Assembly (NCBI RefSeq): GCF_001665575.1
Contig: NZ_LZSU01000014.1
Coordinates: 1-64,000, forward strand
Direction: 5' to 3'
DNA from: Mycobacterium sp. 852013-51886_SCH5428379
Lineage (GTDB): Bacteria > Actinomycetota > Actinomycetes > Mycobacteriales > Mycobacteriaceae
DNA length: 64,000 nt
Shown: positions 62,855 through 64,000 of the stretch, one piece after another
Layout: each line of letters begins with the position of its first letter
How positions within the stretch are numbered: position 1 is the stretch's first letter
The notes under the pieces: generated by a model
Databases searched by the model: none
The model's input: the letters and a program-made list of their open reading frames with translations, nothing else
Told to the model about the DNA's origin: nothing
Position numbers and translations under genes: made by a program

Positions 62855-63895
62855 ATGAGGCTTTCCCTGCGCGGCGCCAATCCCGCCGAGTGGCTCGCCC
62901 TGCGGGCCGGTGTCGTACCGACAGCGGCGGCCGAGGCGTGGGGCGGGATGGCGCTGTCAGCGGTGGTGATCGCGGCCGTGCGGACCGGGATGACGGCCCG
63001 CCTCGCCGGGCGGCCCGCCACGGCGGAGGAGCTCGCCGCGGACCTCGACCTCGATCCGGTGCCGACCCGGCTACTGCTCGACTGTCTACGCTCGGGCGGC
63101 CACGTCACCGTCCGGTCCGGGCGGTACCGGTTGACCCGGTCATCGCGGCGCTGGCTGGACCCCGGATCGCCGCTGTCGGTTGCGCAGTACGTGGCGGGCA
63201 CCGCCGACTACTGGGACTGGTGGTCGCGGCTGGACGAGGTGACGCGCACCGGGCGGCCCGCCGGACACCATGACGCACCGCCCGGCGATCCGTACTGGCG
63301 GCGCTACATCGGCGGTCAGCTGGAACTGGCCCGGCTCAGCGCCGGCGAGGTGGCCGCGAAGCTGCGGCTCCGGGGCGAACCGCGGACGCTGCTCGACATC
63401 GGTGGCGGCCACGGCTGGTACTCGGCGCAATTGTGCCGCCGCCATCCGCAGCTGACCGCCACGGTGCTCGACCTGCCGGGCAGCGCGGCGGTGGGGCGCG
63501 ACATCATCTCCGGGGCCGGGATGGCCGACCGCGTCGCGCACCGCGAGGGGGATGCCACGGTCGACGATCTGGGCAGCGGGTACGACGTCGTGCTGTGCTT
63601 CAACCTGCTGCACCACCTGACGGTCGAGCAGACGGTCGCCCTGTTCGCCAGGATCCACTCCGCGCTGACACCCGGCGGCACCCTGGCCGTCATGGACGCT
63701 TTCGCCGAACCCGGCCGTCGTACCTCAGCGCAGGCCAACGTCCTGGGCCTGTTCGTCTATCTCAGCTCCGGATCGCAGATCCATCCCCCGGCGCGTCTGC
63801 ATGACTGGCTGCAGCAGGCCGGTTTCGGCGCACCCCGGCGAATCCCGATCCTGCGGATTCCGGGGCAGGCGATGTACGTGGTCGAGAAGGTCTAG
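62855..63895 (+). CDS. SAM-dependent O-methyltransferase
   Basis: A 346-residue Methyltransf_2-type enzyme: N-terminal winged-helix dimerisation domain (~25-105) and Rossmann domain with motif I LLDIGGGHGWYS (179-190), LDLPGSAAVGRD as the acidic loop, and FNLLHHL in the region of the catalytic His. It lies head-to-head with the UbiA-PKS unit, so it probably methylates their product (inference). GAGAGG precedes ATG 62855. It is a distant paralogue of the gene at 22654. The TAG stop shares a CTAG with the ftsK stop. Confidence 0.87.
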   Translation: MRLSLRGANPAEWLALRAGVVPTAAAEAWGGMALSAVVIAAVRTGMTARLAGRPATAEELAADLDLDPVPTRLLLDCLRSGGHVTVRSGRYRLTRSSRRWLDPGSPLSVAQYVAGTADYWDWWSRLDEVTRTGRPAGHHDAPPGDPYWRRYIGGQLELARLSAGEVAAKLRLRGEPRTLLDIGGGHGWYSAQLCRRHPQLTATVLDLPGSAAVGRDIISGAGMADRVAHREGDATVDDLGSGYDVVLCFNLLHHLTVEQTVALFARIHSALTPGGTLAVMDAFAEPGRRTSAQANVLGLFVYLSSGSQIHPPARLHDWLQQAGFGAPRRIPILRIPGQAMYVVEKV

Positions 63896-64000
63896 AAGTC
63901 CGGCTCGTCGTCGGTGTCGTCGCCGTTGGCGTCGCTGCCGCCGCGGATCAGTGCGAGGGTCCCGGCGAGATCGTCGGGCTTGACGAGCACCTCGCGCGCC
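63892..64000 (-). CDS. ftsK: DNA translocase FtsK, C-terminal fragment
   Basis: Partial: only the last 36 codons are in the window. Translation gives REVLVKPDDLAGTLALIRGG followed by an acidic tail ending DDTDDEPDF and TAG. This matches my memory of the C-terminal end of mycobacterial FtsK (Rv2748c), which follows argA in M. tuberculosis. The stop lies in the CTAG shared with the methyltransferase stop. Identification rests on synteny and this short tail. Confidence 0.7.
   Translation of the reverse strand, partial: AREVLVKPDDLAGTLALIRGGSDANGDDTDDEPDF

Overview
The window is high-GC actinobacterial DNA from a mycobacterium, most likely a rapid grower (Mycolicibacterium). The evidence is gene content and order: almost every gene falls in the order I know from Mycobacterium tuberculosis Rv2680 to Rv2748c (recalled from memory, not searched). 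Included are ceoB-ceoC, dut, cei, suhB, ppgK, sigA, sigB, ideR, nrdR, chiZ, lexA, hflX, dapF, miaA, miaB, recX, recA, clgR-pspA-pspM, pgsA, argA and ftsK. recA has no intein, and I see no PE/PPE genes, insertion sequences, tRNAs, rRNAs or CRISPR arrays. Coding is dense; no gene-free stretch exceeds 300 bases.

Layout. 1-7.2 kb: an inverted-repeat island, a DUF3000 protein, an RNase D-like protein, PhoD-type phosphatase, dxs (isoprenoid precursors) and nhaA. 7.2-17.5 kb: a SRPBCC protein; a three-gene minus-strand unit (KimA/APC-like transporter, TrmA-like methyltransferase, membrane protein) divergent from the RCK pair ceoB-ceoC; an OB-fold/DUF3159/MFS unit; and dut with DUF3710. 17.5-28.5 kb: envelope gene cei, suhB, ppgK, the principal sigma factor sigA, an O-methyltransferase coupled to a RidA-family gene, small zinc-ribbon proteins, a YihY membrane protein, sigB behind an ECF-type promoter, and ideR. 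28.5-41.4 kb: DUF4192 protein, a lipoprotein, PAC2 protein, alpha/beta hydrolase, PhzF-like protein, nrdR, the SOS-controlled chiZ/lexA divergon, a large LGFP-repeat surface protein, a BisC-type molybdoenzyme and a DEAD-box helicase. 41.4-56.5 kb: hflX-dapF-miaA tRNA/lysine block, a DMT transporter, DUF349 protein, miaB, the gluABCD glutamate ABC transporter, recX-recA and a glycosyltransferase. 56.5-64 kb: ephG-like hydrolase, the clgR-pspA-pspM envelope-stress operon, pgsA, argA, then a compact accessory locus (type III polyketide synthase, UbiA prenyltransferase, O-methyltransferase) before the 3' end of ftsK.

Two themes tie the window together. First, stress regulation: LexA boxes and PafBC (RecA-NDp) promoters sit in front of chiZ and recA, and ECF promoters of identical spacing sit in front of sigB and clgR. 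Second, leaderless transcription: about twenty genes have an ANNNT-type -10 hexamer 6-8 bases before the start codon, which decides many starts here. The most novel-looking candidates are the polyketide/prenyltransferase/methyltransferase locus next to ftsK, the possible partnership of CeoB/CeoC with the adjacent KimA-like transporter, and the four-unit inverted repeat at the left edge.
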